A stretch of 64,000 nucleotides of DNA from Thalassobaculum sp. OXR-137 (lineage in GTDB: Bacteria > Pseudomonadota > Alphaproteobacteria > Thalassobaculales > Thalassobaculaceae). A model generated the notes under the pieces. It was not told where the DNA came from. It made no database searches and saw only the letters and a program-made list of their open reading frames with translations. Where the stretch lies: assembly GCF_034377285.1 (NCBI RefSeq), contig NZ_CP139715.1, forward strand, positions 2,836,001-2,900,000, in the 5' to 3' direction. The translations under genes were made by a program, and so were the position numbers. Positions 16,403 through 25,466 of this stretch are shown here, one piece after another. The first letter of the stretch is position 1. The number at the start of each line of letters is the position of its first letter.

Positions 16403-17596
16403 ATGAGCACCGCGACCACCGGGGCGGCCGGCACGCTGTCCCCCCGTCAGGTGCTCTGGAGCCTGCTCGCGCACTACCTCTCCTCCATGGCGATCGGCCT
16501 GGCGGTCGGCGGCTTCGTGCCGCTGATCGCGGTGACGCTGGAGGCCCGGCAGGTCGACACGGTCATGATCGGGATCAACTCGGCCATGACCTCGCTCGGC
16601 GTGCTGGCGATGGCGCCTTACGCCACGGTGCTGGTGCGCCGGTTCGGGGCCAGCCCGGCCATGGTCGCCGGGCTGCTGCTGACCGCCGCCTCGGCCCTGG
16701 CCATGGCCTTCATCGACAATCTCTGGGCCTGGATGGTCCTGCGCTTCCTGATCGGCGCCGGCATCTCGATCCACTGGGTGGTCAGCGAGACCTGGATGAA
16801 CGCGATCGTCAGCGAGCGCCGGCGGGGCCTCGTCATGTCGATCTACATCACCTCCATCGCGTCGGGTTTCGCGCTGGGGCCGATCATCCTGACCGTTGTG
16901 GGGACGGCGGGGGCGACACCGTTCGTCACCGTGGCCGCGATAACCGCGCTGACGGCGCTGCCCATGGCCCTGATCCATAGGTTCGCACCGGCGCTGGCAC
17001 TGGAGACCAAGGGCAGCGTCGTCCGCCTGGCCCGCGAGGCGCCGACGATCTTCGCCGCGGTGCTGACCGTGGGGCTGGTCGATGCCGCGTTCTTCACCTT
17101 CCTGCCGATCTACGGGCTGCGCATCGGCATGCCCTCGGAGACGGCGATCACCCTGCTGACGGCGGTCTTCGCCGGCAATGTGGCGCTGCAGGTCCCGCTG
17201 GGCTGGATCGCCGACCGGGTCAACCGGCGCGGCATGCTGCTGGTGCTGGGCACGATCTGCGTCGTCTGCCCCGGCCTGGCCGGCTGGCTGCTGCGGGCGG
17301 ATTCGCTGGCCGCCTATCCGATCCTGTTCGTGTGGGGCGGGTGCAGTTTCGGCCTCTACACCGTCGGCGTGACCATGCTGGGCGAGCGCTATCGCGGCGG
17401 CGAGCTGGTGGCGGCCAACGCCGCCTTCGTGATGACATTCGAGCTGGCGAACCTGCTCGGCCCGCCGATCTCCGGCTGGGCGATCGAGGCGTGGGTCCCG
17501 ACCGGGCTGATGCTCTATATGGCCTGCATCGCCGCCGGGTTCGTGCTGGTGTCGCTGATCCGGGGCTGGATGCGGGCCAGCGGCGCGGTAGGGTAG
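16403..17596 (+). CDS. MFS transporter, YcaD-like
   Basis: A 397-residue MFS permease with 12 predicted helices. Visible features include the loop-2 motif (VLVRRFGASPAMVAG), RFLIGAGISIHWVVSETWMN in helix 4-5, and WIADRVNRRGMLL at the start of the second half. This pattern resembles the YcaD group of small-metabolite transporters. Substrate is unknown. It starts 7 bases after the coiled-coil gene and ends 32 bases before the cupin gene, so three genes may form one operon. Confidence 0.88.
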   Translation: MSTATTGAAGTLSPRQVLWSLLAHYLSSMAIGLAVGGFVPLIAVTLEARQVDTVMIGINSAMTSLGVLAMAPYATVLVRRFGASPAMVAGLLLTAASALAMAFIDNLWAWMVLRFLIGAGISIHWVVSETWMNAIVSERRRGLVMSIYITSIASGFALGPIILTVVGTAGATPFVTVAAITALTALPMALIHRFAPALALETKGSVVRLAREAPTIFAAVLTVGLVDAAFFTFLPIYGLRIGMPSETAITLLTAVFAGNVALQVPLGWIADRVNRRGMLLVLGTICVVCPGLAGWLLRADSLAAYPILFVWGGCSFGLYTVGVTMLGERYRGGELVAANAAFVMTFELANLLGPPISGWAIEAWVPTGLMLYMACIAAGFVLVSLIRGWMRASGAVG

Positions 17597-17628
17597 GGGA
17601 AACCCGAAAAACCCAAGGGAGACCCGCC

Positions 17629-17964
17629 ATGGAACCGCTCAAGAACGCCGACCACCTCTACGAGGTCGAGCACCGGGCCCGGCATCTGGAGCGCCCCGGC
17701 TTCCGCATCCAGGAAATTCAGCTTTCGCCGACCCAGAAAGTGCCGTGGCACACCCACACCAACGTGGGCGATACCTTCTATGTTCTGAAGGGGACGCTCC
17801 GCATCTACCTGATGAACCCGAAGGAATCCGTCGAGCTGGCGCCCGGCAAGAGCTACGAGGTGGTCGCTGGCCGGCCGCATCTGGTGACCAACGCGGGGGA
17901 CACCTCGGTCAGCTTCCTGATCATGCAGGGCGTGGGCGAATACGACTACGTGCCGGTCGTCTGA
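17629..17964 (+). CDS. Cupin-domain protein
   Basis: A 111-residue single cupin barrel. Metal ligands are visible in the first motif as WHTHTNVGDTFYVLKG (two His plus Glu position replaced by Asp) and in the second motif as His in GRPHLVTNAG. AAGGGA 8 bases before the ATG supports the start. The function could be a small dioxygenase, isomerase or sensor; none can be singled out. It follows the MFS gene closely, so it may act on the transported compound. Confidence 0.85.
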   Translation: MEPLKNADHLYEVEHRARHLERPGFRIQEIQLSPTQKVPWHTHTNVGDTFYVLKGTLRIYLMNPKESVELAPGKSYEVVAGRPHLVTNAGDTSVSFLIMQGVGEYDYVPVV

Positions 17965-18013
17965 GCAGATTATTCTGGATCATATTGATATCAATCGATC
18001 TCATCGACCGTCA

Positions 18014-18502
18014 TTATGACGGCCCCCAATGCATTGGAAAACTTACAGAGCGGGCGGGTGAAAAATTCCAAGTAAGGAAGCCCGCCCCAATGATCGCTAA
18101 TACAAAGGTAAATAGACTCAATATTACCAAAAATACACCAATTCTATGGAATAATACTCCTCGCAAATGGAATACAACTGCCGCTGGTTCGGCGCTTGAG
18201 ATAGATTTCGATGCGTTCGAGAATGCGTTGGGGATATTAGCATACTCACTTCTTGCATACTCATGCTGCGCAATGTAAGCGCAGGCCGCCGCGCATCCAC
18301 CGAGAAACGCCCCAATTCCCATCGCTATGACGGGCAGACTTGTCTGACTGGCGAGATTTAATAGTGCAGCCTGCTCGCTGGTATAAAGGTGCCCCACAAA
18401 CGCTAAGAGAGCGACTGCGCCTCCACCGTTAAGTAGAATTGCCGATCTAATTGCGGAAGATCCGTATTCTATCACCGAGTCGAAGATCGTTCGGCCAGCC
18501 AT
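18014..18502 (-). CDS. AT-rich membrane protein of unknown function
   Basis: A 162-residue protein with about three to four membrane helices (about residues 20-40, 50-75 and 125-150) separated by a polar region rich in Ser and Asn. It is clearly more AT-rich than its neighbours, which suggests recent acquisition. The start at 18502 has GGAGG about 6 bases upstream. It lies between the cupin gene and a SPOR lipoprotein gene in a small patch of unusual composition that begins near 17970. Similar small membrane proteins are often accessory genes of unknown role. Confidence 0.7.
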   Translation of the reverse strand: MAGRTIFDSVIEYGSSAIRSAILLNGGGAVALLAFVGHLYTSEQAALLNLASQTSLPVIAMGIGAFLGGCAAACAYIAQHEYARSEYANIPNAFSNASKSISSAEPAAVVFHLRGVLFHRIGVFLVILSLFTFVLAIIGAGFLTWNFSPARSVSFPMHWGPS

Positions 18503-18539
18503 TGTCGCCTCCGGGTCTTCCAAGAGAACGGTGGACCGA

Positions 18540-19745
18540 TCAGGGCAGCGGGCCGCGGGCGTCGCAGAACTGGCCGCTGGCCTTGAGCGGGGCGCAGAAC
18601 TGCACCGCCGCATCCCGGTTCGGGAAACCCTGGGCCATCAGCCGGACATAGGTGCCGCGGCCGTTGCCCGGATCGAACTCGCTGGTGACCAGCTTCTTGT
18701 CCTTCAGCGCCGGGAACTTGCGCTGCAGCACCTTCCAGCCGTCCTGCGCCGAGCGCTGGGAGCGGTAGGAGGCGAGATGCACCGCCCACGGACCGGAGGA
18801 TCCGCCGCCGGTCGACGCGGCCGCCCTCGGCGCGCTGCGCCCGGCCGCCACGGCAGCCGGCGCCGCACCCTGGGCGGCATCCATGCCGGCGACCTTCTCC
18901 AGCCGGGCAACCACGTCCTCCAGCCGCGAGATCAGGGCGTCCGCCCGCTGGGCCTCGGTGCCGACCGGTTCCTTGGCGGCGGAATCGCCCGCCATAACGG
19001 GCACCGGCGTGGGCCCCATGACGGCGACCGGCGGGGTGACCGGCTGCTGCACGGTCGGGCCTTCCACCGGATTCGGAGTCCCGGCGATGGTGGCCGGCAG
19101 GTCGCGGGTCCGGTCGTTGGCCAGGGTGACCGACAGCAGTTCCTTGCGTGACTGCCCGGTGCCGAAATCGCGCACCCTCAGGACGTAGTTCTGCACCACC
19201 GGCGAGTAGAAGTAGCTGTCGAGGAAGTCCTTGCGCTGGCAGTCGATGCGGAAGGTCGTGTAGGTGCCGGCGGGGACCTGGACGTCCTCCTGGCCGGAGA
19301 CGACGCAGCGGTGCTCCTCCTGCCAGCCGGCCGGCGCGTTCTCGGCCGAGCCGCGCACGGAGTAGGCGATGACGTTGCCTTCCTGCAGCGGGAAGAGCTG
19401 TTCCGGCGAGCCGATGATGGTCTGCTGGCCGCGGCCGAGCTCGGGATGGGACGACCAGCGCAGCTGCGGGGTGACCAGGGCGGTGTCCTTGGTCCAGATC
19501 AGGCCGCTGTCGTTGGTCCAGACCACCCGGTCCGGGGCGACGGAGACCACCTGTTCGCGGGTCGGCTGGCCGTTCTCGGTGTACACGAACGTGTCGCCGG
19601 CGGCGTAGATCGGCGCCGGGGCAGGCGGCAGCTGGTCCGCGGGCGGGGTTCCGGTGAGGCTGTCGCCGATGCCGCCGACCGACGAGCAGCCGGAGAGCAG
19701 AACGGTCGCGATGGCCAGGAGAAGGAGCGGGCGACGCTGCGCCAT
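18540..19745 (-). CDS. SPOR-domain lipoprotein
   Basis: A 401-residue secreted lipoprotein. The signal peptide ends in a lipobox, LLSGC, with Cys19 as the lipidated residue. The middle is a beta-rich domain with two Cys (RCVVSGQEDV, FRIDCQRKD), then comes a long Pro/Ala-rich linker with a short coiled coil, and the C-terminal ~75 residues form a SPOR domain (WAVHLASYRSQRSAQDGW, YVRLMAQGFPNRDAA). SPOR domains bind denuded septal peptidoglycan, so the protein is expected in the periplasm near the division site. The start at 19745 (MAQRRP) is preferred over the upstream starts at 19775 and 19796. Confidence 0.82.
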   Translation of the reverse strand: MAQRRPLLLLAIATVLLSGCSSVGGIGDSLTGTPPADQLPPAPAPIYAAGDTFVYTENGQPTREQVVSVAPDRVVWTNDSGLIWTKDTALVTPQLRWSSHPELGRGQQTIIGSPEQLFPLQEGNVIAYSVRGSAENAPAGWQEEHRCVVSGQEDVQVPAGTYTTFRIDCQRKDFLDSYFYSPVVQNYVLRVRDFGTGQSRKELLSVTLANDRTRDLPATIAGTPNPVEGPTVQQPVTPPVAVMGPTPVPVMAGDSAAKEPVGTEAQRADALISRLEDVVARLEKVAGMDAAQGAAPAAVAAGRSAPRAAASTGGGSSGPWAVHLASYRSQRSAQDGWKVLQRKFPALKDKKLVTSEFDPGNGRGTYVRLMAQGFPNRDAAVQFCAPLKASGQFCDARGPLP

Positions 19746-19948
19746 TCGGATCGGCCTCTCGCCACTTGGAAGCATGGATTCGTCTCGAATCATCAAGATT
19801 TTGCGGTTCGTGTCAAGGAAACCGCAAGACTGGCACCCCGCAAATCGTTGGCGCCATGGCCAAAACTTGGTGGATTGACCGTCCCGGCGGCTGCCGCCAC
19901 TCTCCGATCAAACCCGACATTCCCGTTCCCTCAGTCGAGGAGGCCGCC

Positions 19949-20725
19949 ATGGCCCTTGCTTACGAGGCAGAAGTACCGTCAGTGCGCGATCAGGTGAGCG
20001 AGGAGGAGTGGCAGATCCGCGTCGATCTGGCCTGCCTCTACCGGCTCGTCGCGTTCTACCGCTGGACCGATTCGATCTACACCCACCTGTCCGCCCGCCT
20101 TCCCGGGGACGATCATCACTTCCTGCTGAACCCCTACGGCCTGATGTTCGAGGAGGTGACCGCGTCGTCGCTCGTGAAGATCGACACCGAGGGCGAGATC
20201 GTCATGGATTCGCCGTTCGAGGTGAACGAGGCCGGCTTCACCATCCACTCCGCCGTCCACATGGCGCGGCCGGAAGTGATGTGCGTCGCCCATACCCACA
20301 CCCGCGCCGGCATGGCGGTCTCGGCCCAGAAGGAAGGGCTGCTGCCGATCACCCAGAACGCGATGATGTTCTACGGCGATCATCTCGCCTACCACACCTA
20401 CGAGGGCATCGCCCTGGACCTGGACGAGCGCGAGCGGCTGCAGGCCGATCTCGGTAACCGTTATGCCATGATCCTGCGCAACCACGGCCTGCTGGCCTGC
20501 GGGCGCACCATCGGCGAGGCGTTCGAGATCCTGCAGAACCTGGAGCACGCCTGCGTCGCCCAGCTCGCCGCCCAGACCGGTAAGGAGCTGATCATGCCGT
20601 CCGAAGAGGTCTGCCAGCACACCGCCGACCAGTTCTGGGGCGACGGCAGCAAGCCCTTCGGCGAGCGCGCCTGGCCGGCCATGCGCCGCATGATGGACCG
20701 CTACAGCCCGGGCTACGATGCCTGA
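19949..20725 (+). CDS. Class II aldolase/adducin family protein
   Basis: A 258-residue class II aldolase-like enzyme. Zinc ligands are visible as HTHTRAGMA (two His) and as His in ILRNHGLLACG; Glu in the early part (FEEVTASSLVKID) may be the catalytic residue. Relatives act on sugar phosphates or small hydroxy-acids in the cytoplasm. GAGGAGG 6 bases before the ATG sets the start. It is followed 109 bases later by an amidohydrolase gene on the same strand, and both may belong to one catabolic unit. The substrate is unknown. Confidence 0.88.
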   Translation: MALAYEAEVPSVRDQVSEEEWQIRVDLACLYRLVAFYRWTDSIYTHLSARLPGDDHHFLLNPYGLMFEEVTASSLVKIDTEGEIVMDSPFEVNEAGFTIHSAVHMARPEVMCVAHTHTRAGMAVSAQKEGLLPITQNAMMFYGDHLAYHTYEGIALDLDERERLQADLGNRYAMILRNHGLLACGRTIGEAFEILQNLEHACVAQLAAQTGKELIMPSEEVCQHTADQFWGDGSKPFGERAWPAMRRMMDRYSPGYDA

Positions 20726-20834
20726 CACCAAGACGCCAGTTCCGGCACCGGCCCCGTCCCAGCGGCGGGGCCGATCCTTTCAGGCCGTCATGGCGCACGG
20801 CTGACAGACACACCCCACTCTAGGAGATGCACGT

Positions 20835-22463
20835 ATGGCTCGGGTGGCCGCTGATACCGTCCTGACGGGCGGAAAGGTCTTTCTTGGCCCCGGACTCGGT
20901 TTCGCCGAGGCGGTGGCGATCTGGCGGGGACGGGTCCTCGCCACCGGCACGGCGTCGGAGATCGCCGATCTGATCGGTCCGAACACGAAGAAGATCGACC
21001 TCGCTGGCCGCCTGGCCGTGCCGGGGCTGAACGACGCGCACCAGCACATGATGGCCGTCGGCATGGGCACCCTGGAGGTCAACCTCAAGGGCGAGGAGAT
21101 CACCTCCATCGGCGACATCCTGTCCGCGATCAAGGCGCGGGTCGACACGCTGGCGCCGGGCGAGTGGGTCATGGGCCGCGGCTACGACCACTTCAATCTG
21201 GCCGAGAAGCGCCATCCGCTGCGCGAAGAGTTGGACATGGTGGCGCCGGACAATCCGGTCTACATCAAGCGCACCTGCGGCCATATGGGCGTGGCCAACT
21301 CCAAGGCGCTGGAACTGGCCCAAGTCCGCGAGGGCATCGCCCAGCCGGCGGGCGGTCACGTCGAGGCGCAGAACGGCAAGCTGACCGGCCTGATGCAGGA
21401 GAACGCCCAGAAGCTCGTGGCCCGGGCCTTCCCGAAGGCCGGCATGGACGATTTCGTCAACGGCATCGAGGCCGGCGCGAAGCTCAACCTGTCCTACGGC
21501 TTCACCTCTTGCACCGATCCGGGGGTCGGCCTGCGCGAGGGCTACCGCGACTGGCAGGCCTATCTCTTCGCCCGCCGCCAGGGCCGCCTGCCGCAGCGCA
21601 TGTACCTGATGCCGCTGGCGGGCGCGACCGGCTGGCCCGACCGCATCCTCGACATGGACTTCATGACCGGCGACGGCGACGAGTGGGTGCGCACCGGCCC
21701 GATGAAGCTGTTCGCCGACGGCTCGGCCGGCGGCAAGACCGCGGCCATGTCCTCGCCCTATGCCGATGATTCCGAGAATTTCGGCATCTTCATCTACGGC
21801 GACGAGGAGATCCACGGCTACATCGCCGACTACCACGCCCGCGGCTTCCAGATCGCCACGCACGCCATCGGCGATGCGGCGATCGAGCAGGTGCTGAGCG
21901 GCTACGAGAAGGCGATCGGCAACCAGGTCCATTCCGACCGCCGCCACCGGATCGAGCATTGCGGCTTCCTGTCGAAGGAGCAGATCGCCCGCATGGCCAA
22001 GGCCGGGGTGCTGCCGGCGCCGCAGTCGATCTTCCTGTACGAGTTCGGCGACCTGTATCTCGACGCGCTCGGCCCGGAGCGGCCGGCGGCGAGCTATCCG
22101 ATGCGCAGCTGGATCGACGCCGGCCTGTATCCCTCGGGCAGCTCCGACGGGCCGGTGTCCCAGACCAATCCGTTCCGCGGGATGTACAACATGGTCACCC
22201 GCAAGACCTCCAAGGGCACGGTCATCGGCCCGGAGGAGCGGATCACGCTGGAGGACGCGATCGGCGCCTATACCGTGAACGGCGCCTACGGCTCGTTCGA
22301 GGAAGGCATCAAGGGCACGCTGGAGGTCGGCATGCTGGGCGACGTGGCGGTGTTCGACACCGACCTCTTCGCCACCGAGCCGGAAGCCTGGATCGACGCG
22401 CAGTGCGACCTGACGGTGCTGGGCGGCGATCTGGCCTACGACCGCCAGGGCGAGGCGGCTTAA
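20835..22463 (+). CDS. Amidohydrolase family protein (YtcJ-like)
   Basis: A 542-residue metal-dependent hydrolase of the Amidohydro_3 type. Features in order are a small beta-sandwich start (residues 1-60), the metal motif NDAHQHMMA, a Lys in PMKLFADGSAGG, His in ATHAIGDAAIEQ, His in RIEHCGFLSK, and an Asp in SGSSDGPVS. Length fits the family (500-560). It should hydrolyse an amide, ureide or lactam in the cytoplasm. AGGAG 11 bases before the ATG supports the start. Its downstream side is a palindromic repeat. Confidence 0.88.
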   Translation: MARVAADTVLTGGKVFLGPGLGFAEAVAIWRGRVLATGTASEIADLIGPNTKKIDLAGRLAVPGLNDAHQHMMAVGMGTLEVNLKGEEITSIGDILSAIKARVDTLAPGEWVMGRGYDHFNLAEKRHPLREELDMVAPDNPVYIKRTCGHMGVANSKALELAQVREGIAQPAGGHVEAQNGKLTGLMQENAQKLVARAFPKAGMDDFVNGIEAGAKLNLSYGFTSCTDPGVGLREGYRDWQAYLFARRQGRLPQRMYLMPLAGATGWPDRILDMDFMTGDGDEWVRTGPMKLFADGSAGGKTAAMSSPYADDSENFGIFIYGDEEIHGYIADYHARGFQIATHAIGDAAIEQVLSGYEKAIGNQVHSDRRHRIEHCGFLSKEQIARMAKAGVLPAPQSIFLYEFGDLYLDALGPERPAASYPMRSWIDAGLYPSGSSDGPVSQTNPFRGMYNMVTRKTSKGTVIGPEERITLEDAIGAYTVNGAYGSFEEGIKGTLEVGMLGDVAVFDTDLFATEPEAWIDAQCDLTVLGGDLAYDRQGEAA

Positions 22464-22470
22464 CTAAAAC

Positions 22471-22567
22471 CCGACTTCCTGGACTTGATCCAGGACCTTG
22501 AACCGAACTGCCGGGGGCAGGGTCCTGGATCACTCCCGGCAGTTGCCGGGAGCGTCCAGGAAGTCGG
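22471..22567. repeat. Palindromic repeat, family 1, copy A
   Basis: Arms CCGACTTCCTGGA (22471-22483) and TCCAGGAAGTCGG (22555-22567) form a perfect 13-bp inverted repeat. A second, inner pairing is present (GATCCAGGACC with GGTCCTGGATC). The interior differs from copies B-D, making this a diverged member. It lies between convergent genes, where it may also stop transcription. Confidence 0.85.
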
Positions 22568-22589
22568 ATTTAAATTTGATACGGGTGAG

Positions 22590-23180
22590 TCACCCCCGCA
22601 GCCGGCGCAGCGCCGCCCAGGCCGGCGGCAGGATCGCCACCGCCAGCGCTGTCTTCAGCAGGGTCGCCGCCCAGAACGGCGCCACGCCGACCGCAAACGC
22701 CGTCTGCGCGCCGATCAGCACCGCCAGCCAAGCGAAGCCGAACACGAACACCGCCGCATGGCCGAGGCCGGCCGCCGCCAGCGTCTTCAGCCAGGACCGG
22801 TCCCAGCCCCGCTCGGCCAGGGCGCCGCAGAGCCACGCACCGGCGACGAAGCCCATCAGATAGCCGCCGGTCGGCCCGGCCATATAGGCGAGCCCGAGGC
22901 CCTTTTCCGGCGTGCCGGCGAACACCGGCAGTCCCAGCGCGCCCTGCGCCAGGTACAGCATCACGGTGGCGGCTCCCAGACGCGGGCCGAGCGCCATGCC
23001 GAGGACCATGATGACGAAGGTCTGCATGGTCATCGGCACGGGATAGAACGGGATCTGCATCTTCGCGGAGAGCGTCAGCAGCACCGAGCCGGCGAGCGCC
23101 AGGCCGGCATCGCGCAGCAGCCGGCGCGAGCGGCCGTCGACCGGCAGGGCGGTGTCGAGAAGGGTGGGGTAAGCGGTCAT
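22590..23180 (-). CDS. bioY: Biotin ECF transporter S component
   Basis: A 196-residue membrane protein of the BioY family, the biotin-binding component of energy-coupling-factor importers in the inner membrane. Typical features are PFYPVPMTMQTFVI, GAATVMLYLAQGALGLPVF, GPTGGYLMGFV and about six membrane helices. Length fits the family. No ATPase or T-component genes lie nearby, so it may work alone or with partners elsewhere. The start at 23180 (MTAYPTLL) was chosen because the longer frame overlaps a region with operator-like repeats (23245-23269) and has no coding character. Confidence 0.9.
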   Translation of the reverse strand: MTAYPTLLDTALPVDGRSRRLLRDAGLALAGSVLLTLSAKMQIPFYPVPMTMQTFVIMVLGMALGPRLGAATVMLYLAQGALGLPVFAGTPEKGLGLAYMAGPTGGYLMGFVAGAWLCGALAERGWDRSWLKTLAAAGLGHAAVFVFGFAWLAVLIGAQTAFAVGVAPFWAATLLKTALAVAILPPAWAALRRLRG

Positions 23181-23244
23181 GTCCCATGTCCGTTGGTGGG
23201 TTGTCGAAGCGGGAACGGTCGGAAGACGGCGGCGGCCTGTCAAC

Positions 23245-23269
23245 GGTGACCCCACGTCACCTGTGGTGA
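23245..23269. promoter_or_regulatory. Operator-like half-site cluster upstream of bioY
   Basis: Three related half-sites occur in 25 bp: GGTGAC, then 5 bases, GTCACC, then 3 bases, GGTGA. The first two form an inverted repeat, and the second and third form another. They lie between the divergent bioY gene (start 23180) and the amidohydrolase (start 23366). This looks like a regulator site, but no regulator is identified and it does not match the TTATMKATAA pattern of BioR. Confidence 0.4.
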
Positions 23270-23365
23270 TTTCTCCGGTTTGACGCCGCCGGCTGCCGCC
23301 CGCAAACTCCAGGCCGCCGCGGGACGCCCCGCCAACCGACTCTGCTATCAAGAACGAGGAAGACG

Positions 23366-24820
23366 ATGAGCCGCACAACGGTGATCAAAAACTGCGACTG
23401 GGTGATCGGCTGGGATCCGGAGGGCGGTTCCGAAGGCACCGGCGGCCATGTCTACCTGAAGGGCGCCGACATCGCCTTTCGCGACCACGAACTGATCCAT
23501 GTGGGCAAGGGCTTCCAGGGCGAGGCCGACGTCACCCTCGACGGCGCCGGCAAGATGGTGATGCCGGGCTTCATCGACGTGCATTCCCATCCGGCCTCGG
23601 AGCCGGGCAACAAGGGGCTGAACGAGGAGCTGGGCTCGCCCAAGCTCGGCCAGTCCTCGCTCTACGAATATATGCCGGTCTTCCGCATGCTGCCGGAGGG
23701 CGCCAGCCCGGCCATGCGCTTCGCCATCCACGAGATGCTGAAGAGCGGGGTGACCACCTATTGCGACCTGTCCATGGCCCGCGACGGCTGGGTCGAGGAC
23801 GTGGCGTCGACCGGCATCCGCGGCGTGCTGTGCCCGATGTACCGCTCGGCCGCCTGGACCACCAAGGACGGCCATTCCGTCGTCTACGACTGGGACGAGG
23901 GGGCCGGCGAGCGGGCGATGGAGCGCGCCATCGCCACCATCGACGAGGCCGACGCCCACCCGTCGGGCCGCATGTCCGGCATGATGGGCCCGTCGCAGAT
24001 CGACACCTGCACCGCCGAGCTGATCCAGGCCTCTCACAAGGAGGCGATGGACCGGGGCATCACCATGCACATCCACGCGGCGCAAAGCGTGGTCGAGTTC
24101 AACGAGATGACCCGCCGCCACGGCATGACGCCGATCGAATGGCTGGACGATCTCGGCGTGCTGACCGACGGCACCATCGTCGCCCACGGCATCTTCCTGA
24201 ACGACCATCCGTGGCTGCACTGGCCCCAGGCCAACGATTTCGGCCGCCTGGTCGCCTCGGGCGCCGGCGTGGCGCATTGCCCGAACGTGTTCTGGCGGCG
24301 CGGCATCGCGCTGAACCATGTGGGCCGCTATATGGACGCGGGCATTCCGCTCGGCCTCGGCACCGACACCTTCCCGCACAACTTCATCCACGAGATGGAG
24401 GTGGCGATGATCGCCGGGCGTCTGATGGCCGGCGACTTCACCAACGCCACCACCGAGCAGATCTTCTACGCCGCCACGGCCGGCGCCGCCCGGCTGATCG
24501 GCCGCGACGACATCGGCCGCCTGGAGGTGGGCTGCAAGGCCGACTTCACGGTGGTGGATTGCGGCCATCCCTACATGCAGCCGCTGCGCGACCCGATCCG
24601 CAGCCTGATCTACTCCGCCGGCGACCGCGCGGTGGAGGATGTCTGGGTGCACGGCAAAAAGGTCGTGTCGAAGGGCGAAGTGGACAGCATCGACGTGGCC
24701 GACGTGTCGGCGAAGCTGAACGCCTTCCAGGAAATCACCATCTCCGGCGTGCGCCAGCGCGACTGGGCGGGCCGCGACATCGACACGATGACCCCGATGG
24801 TCTTCGAGACGCGGGAGTAG
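23366..24820 (+). CDS. TRZ/ATZ-type amidohydrolase (cytosine deaminase-like)
   Basis: A 484-residue metal-dependent hydrolase of the chlorohydrolase/guanine-deaminase group. Metal ligands are in FIDVHSHP, MHIHAAQS and the conserved His in THGIFL-like VAHGIFLNDH, with the final Asp in GLGTDTFPHN. The substrate is likely an N-heterocycle or related deaminated compound; the family includes deaminases and dechlorinases. The protein is soluble. It is followed by a cluster of palindromic repeats. GC content matches the flanking genes. Confidence 0.87.
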   Translation: MSRTTVIKNCDWVIGWDPEGGSEGTGGHVYLKGADIAFRDHELIHVGKGFQGEADVTLDGAGKMVMPGFIDVHSHPASEPGNKGLNEELGSPKLGQSSLYEYMPVFRMLPEGASPAMRFAIHEMLKSGVTTYCDLSMARDGWVEDVASTGIRGVLCPMYRSAAWTTKDGHSVVYDWDEGAGERAMERAIATIDEADAHPSGRMSGMMGPSQIDTCTAELIQASHKEAMDRGITMHIHAAQSVVEFNEMTRRHGMTPIEWLDDLGVLTDGTIVAHGIFLNDHPWLHWPQANDFGRLVASGAGVAHCPNVFWRRGIALNHVGRYMDAGIPLGLGTDTFPHNFIHEMEVAMIAGRLMAGDFTNATTEQIFYAATAGAARLIGRDDIGRLEVGCKADFTVVDCGHPYMQPLRDPIRSLIYSAGDRAVEDVWVHGKKVVSKGEVDSIDVADVSAKLNAFQEITISGVRQRDWAGRDIDTMTPMVFETRE

Positions 24821-24848
24821 GGCCGCCCCCACACACCCCAAATTAATC

Positions 24849-24957
24849 CCGACTTCCTGGACGGACTCCGGGCCCGACCCGGAGACCGATCCAGGATCCT
24901 GCGATCGACGCCGGGACACGGTCCTGGACAGCGGCGCTGCCGCTTCCAGGAAGTCGG
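24849..24957. repeat. Palindromic repeat, family 1, copy B
   Basis: A 109-bp element with outer arms CCGACTTCCTGG and CCAGGAAGTCGG and an inner part GGACTCCGGGCCCGACCCGG. Copies C and D have the same length and nearly the same sequence. It starts 28 bases after the amidohydrolase stop and could terminate its transcript. Confidence 0.9.
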
Positions 24958-25005
24958 TCAGGATTGGGGGGAGAAGACGGGAGTAGGCTTCCAACCCACA
25001 ACAAC

Positions 25006-25114
25006 CCGACTTCCTGGACGGACTCCGGGCCCGACCCGGAGACCGATCCAGGACCCTGCGATCGACGTCGGGACACGGTCCTGGATAGCGGCGCTGCCGC
25101 TTCCAGGAAGTCGG
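25006..25114. repeat. Palindromic repeat, family 1, copy C
   Basis: A 109-bp near-identical copy of the element at 24849-24957, differing by a few bases. The sequence between B and C ends with GTAGGCTTCCAACCCACAAC, and the same string follows copy C, so a longer unit including the spacer was duplicated. Confidence 0.9.
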
Positions 25115-25199
25115 TTAGGTTTGAGTGGGAGTAGGCGGAAGTAGGCTTCCAACCCACAACCCCAAATTAATCCCGAAAATTTTCCCCAGAATATTATCC

Positions 25200-25308
25200 C
25201 CGACTTCCTGGACGGACTCCGGGCCCGACCCGGAGACCGATCCAGGATCCTGCGATCGACGCCGGGATACGGTCTTGGATAGCGGCGCTGCCGCTTCCAG
25301 GAAGTCGG
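25200..25308. repeat. Palindromic repeat, family 1, copy D
   Basis: A third near-identical 109-bp copy. It is preceded by CCCAAATTAATCCCG, which also precedes copy B in slightly shorter form, again supporting duplication of element plus flank. The remainder of 24821-25466 contains no gene I can support; short open frames there are translations of the repeats. Confidence 0.9.
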
Positions 25309-25466
25309 CTAGGTTTTTGGGGCAGTAGAGGGAAACACCCGCCGATCACCGCCCGTCACAAGCGGTTGAAGACCCTGCGAGGCGATTGTAACCGATCGTC
25401 CGGGGGGCTCATTAGGGGCGGGACGTCGATCCGGTCGACGCCCGCAACCGAGGAGCCCGCTTCGCC

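Noticed and set aside
17984-17995. ATTGATATCAAT, resembling an FNR half-site pair
   Set aside because: The spacing between half-sites is zero instead of four, and the site lies between the ends of convergent genes, not in a promoter.
24849-25308. Short open frames with similar peptides in the repeat cluster
   Set aside because: These are translations of the repeat copies and show no coding character or start signals.
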